Shown in pieces: positions 62,289 to 64,000 of a stretch of DNA of 64,000 nt. Under the pieces are notes generated by a model. That model saw nothing but the letters and a program-made list of their open reading frames with translations, searched no databases and had not been told where the DNA came from. How positions within the stretch are numbered: position 1 is the first letter of the stretch; every line of letters starts with the position of its first letter. The position numbers were made by a program, and so were the translations under genes. The DNA comes from Marisediminitalea aggregata (GTDB lineage: Bacteria; Pseudomonadota; Gammaproteobacteria; Enterobacterales; Alteromonadaceae): assembly GCF_900129565.1 (NCBI RefSeq), contig NZ_FQWD01000008.1, positions 62,001-126,000 of the forward strand, given 5' to 3'.

Positions 62289-64000
62289 TCAGAAGTTATA
62301 GCGTACACCCAGCTGATAGCGGGCCCCTAAATCTTCCAGATACCAAAGTTGATTGCGGGTACGGCCGTGCTCACGACGGTCTTCTCCCGTGATGTTGATA
62401 CCTTCAACAAACACGGTGAGCTGCTCGTTAACCGCGTAGCTGACGTTGGCATCGATTTGCGCATAGCTTTCAACGTATGTGGGGTTATTCGAGCCGCGGT
62501 AGTTGATGCGGTTCAAATACTCATCACGCCAGTTGTAGGCTACCCGGGCAGTCAGGCCATCCTTGTCGTAAATAAACACGAAGTTGGCGGTATCGCTCAA
62601 GCCTGCAAGTGCAAACTGAGAAACGTCCGGGCTGCCAGTGTTGTCGAAGCCGATGTCACCGCGAACCAGCGTGTAGTTTGCCTGGAAGCCAAATCCGGTT
62701 TCACCAAAGAAGTGTTGCAGTGCAAGCTCGGCACCGTACAGTTTGGCTTCTTTGTTGTTTTGCGGCAGGCTGGTGCGGAATACCATTTCCGGATCGCCCG
62801 CTTCCGGTACAATATCCCATCCGGGAGTTTCACCCAGTTGCAGCAATTGTTCAGCCGAACCTGTGTAGTCGTCTGCGCCGTTCGGGAATGCTTCCGGTTG
62901 CTCCAGCAGCACCATCATCGCGAACAACGACGTATCGTCTACCGCGAAACCTCGCTCTCTTAATGCTTCGGCCGCTGCAATAGCGCGTGGGCCATTGGTT
63001 TGGTCAAGAATACCAAAGAAGGTGCGATCTTCCTGGCCGGTACCAATAAAGTTGGCTACGCGTTTCTCGAAGAAACCAACAGACGCATAGCTGTTTTCCT
63101 CGAAATACCATTCGGCAGACACGTCAAAGTTGTCTGACTCCAGCGGTAGCAGAGCCGGGTTAGACGAGCTGGCTGTTGCACGGGTACCGTTGAGCGTTGA
63201 ACCTGAGGTGCCAAAGCCACTTGGTGAAACGCGCAGATCGCCATAGCCTGCCCGGGCAATCGTTTTGCTGTAAGAGAAGCGGGCTTTTACATCGTCGGTC
63301 AGCATGATGTCAAAGTCCAGGCTGGGCAGCAGGTGATCGTAATCCGCTTTTACTGACAGCGGGATGGTGTCAGTGCTTGGATCGGTATACAGGCTGAAGT
63401 CGTTGTTGTTTTCCCAAATCAGGTAGCTGGGAGGGGTTACCAACGACGTTGAGGTGACGTCGGTTTTTTCGTAGCGCACACCTGCCAGGAAGTTAGCTGG
63501 CATACCACCGAGTTCGCCACTCATGTGCACCTGGAAGTACGCCGCAGTGGTGTCTTCTTTCACTACATCGTTGTTCGAGAACACGCTGCTTACACCGAAG
63601 AAGTTTGCGTCACTTGGGTACAGTGCAATGCCTTCGCGAGCCAGCGCTACCGGATCAGCGATAAAGCCCATTCCCTGACTTTGCCCCGTGTTAAAGTCTT
63701 CAAACATGGCGCCGACATTGATTGGTTGGAGTAAGCCGTCTGAGAACTCGCCAGGATTTGCGATACCCCAGTTGCCTAAGGTCATGTTGTCGCCAGCCGT
63801 TTGACGAGCTACCATTTCCATTGCGCGGGTTTCGATACCGAAGTCGATTTCGCCATCGTCAAACATCCATTTACCATCGAGTTTGATCTGGTTAATTTCA
63901 GTGGCCTGCGAAGCGTGGCGGAAACGCAGAATCGAAGAGCCTACGTCGCCGGCGTCAATGATACCGTTGCCATTACCGCGTGCACTGTCGTCGTAGACGT
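62289..64000 (-). CDS. TonB-dependent receptor, C-terminal part (runs off window)
   Basis: The frame is open from the window end (64000) to the stop at 62289, at least 570 residues. It shows the beta-barrel of a TonB-dependent outer-membrane receptor: alternating hydrophobic and polar strands, AGVRYEKTDVTS, DDVKARFSYSKTIARAGYGDLR, AYNWRDEYLNRINYRG and the C-terminal LGVRYNF. The plug domain and start lie outside the window. With SapC, a halogenase-like protein and xylan enzymes nearby it is a candidate for uptake of xylo-oligosaccharides. The visible part has no frameshift. Confidence 0.94.
   Translation of the reverse strand, partial: VYDDSARGNGNGIIDAGDVGSSILRFRHASQATEINQIKLDGKWMFDDGEIDFGIETRAMEMVARQTAGDNMTLGNWGIANPGEFSDGLLQPINVGAMFEDFNTGQSQGMGFIADPVALAREGIALYPSDANFFGVSSVFSNNDVVKEDTTAAYFQVHMSGELGGMPANFLAGVRYEKTDVTSTSLVTPPSYLIWENNNDFSLYTDPSTDTIPLSVKADYDHLLPSLDFDIMLTDDVKARFSYSKTIARAGYGDLRVSPSGFGTSGSTLNGTRATASSSNPALLPLESDNFDVSAEWYFEENSYASVGFFEKRVANFIGTGQEDRTFFGILDQTNGPRAIAAAEALRERGFAVDDTSLFAMMVLLEQPEAFPNGADDYTGSAEQLLQLGETPGWDIVPEAGDPEMVFRTSLPQNNKEAKLYGAELALQHFFGETGFGFQANYTLVRGDIGFDNTGSPDVSQFALAGLSDTANFVFIYDKDGLTARVAYNWRDEYLNRINYRGSNNPTYVESYAQIDANVSYAVNEQLTVFVEGINITGEDRREHGRTRNQLWYLEDLGARYQLGVRYNF

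Noticed and set aside
1..64000. tRNA, rRNA, CRISPR arrays, phage or toxin-antitoxin genes
   Set aside because: None could be recognised on either strand; the gaps are too short or lack the required structure. A tRNA search program would settle the tRNA point.

Overview
The window is chromosomal DNA from a marine gammaproteobacterium, most probably of the Alteromonadaceae. The reasons are a complete Na+-translocating NADH:quinone reductase operon with its ApbE and NqrM maturation genes, a FabV-type enoyl-ACP reductase, a large secreted S8 protease beside a dipeptidyl-peptidase IV, an NSS-family Na+ symporter, FldB, and a TonB receptor / SapC / tryptophan-halogenase-like set next to xylan enzymes. 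Genus is inferred; there is no rRNA or other strong taxonomic marker here. Both strands are densely coded with short gaps. I saw no rRNA, tRNA, CRISPR array, insertion sequence or phage genes.

Layout: 0.1-1.3 kb fabV; 1.8-8.9 kb nqrABCDEF, then apbE and nqrM; 9-11.2 kb a leftward K+ channel and an AraC regulator / CMD protein / small YrhK-like membrane protein operon; 11.4-13.9 kb dinB with a LexA-like box, a DUF1653 protein and a secreted metallo-beta-lactamase-fold protein; 14-17 kb leftward ppnP, amidohydrolase and a threonine/serine dehydratase-like enzyme; 17.2-20.5 kb a PAS-GGDEF-EAL protein and a PH-domain protein; 20.6-24.9 kb secreted subtilase and DPP IV; 25-26.4 kb an NAD-binding protein and trmN; 26.4-30.2 kb leftward PhoD-like phosphatase, fldB, a stand-alone LPD1-like HExxH protein and a lone ExbD; 30.4-38.6 kb housekeeping and stress genes (phytase-like lipoprotein, phzF/lrp pair, TonB-C protein, msrA, DCC protein, SDR, NSS transporter, YeeZ-like and YggN-like proteins).

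39.6-48.0 kb is a self-contained metal-resistance block, visibly more AT-rich than its flanks: a rightward MerR-type regulator and a leftward seven-gene operon (short CDF, DUF3703, CzcD-like CDF, His-rich periplasmic protein, CzcC, CzcB, CzcA). They share an intergenic region with a textbook MerR promoter: a 19-bp spacer occupied by a perfect 8-5-8 inverted repeat. It looks horizontally acquired, but I found no integrase or clear attachment repeats.

48.2-51.3 kb holds an MscS-type channel and two tandem PlsC-like acyltransferases (leftward). 51.5-58.5 kb (rightward) holds transketolase, an aldo/keto reductase, a GH3 beta-xylosidase-like lipoprotein and a GH10 xylanase interrupted by an in-frame TAG where the family has Glu. 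58.6-59.9 kb has two unknown convergent genes. 60-64 kb (leftward) has a TonB-dependent receptor running off the window end, SapC and a tryptophan-halogenase-like flavoprotein. Together the last 12 kb look like a xylan or xylo-oligosaccharide uptake and breakdown locus.

The points most worth following are the amber codon in the GH10 gene, DUF3703 translationally sandwiched between two different CDF transporters, the chromosomal single-domain LPD1-like protein overlapping fldB, and the receptor/SapC/halogenase module.
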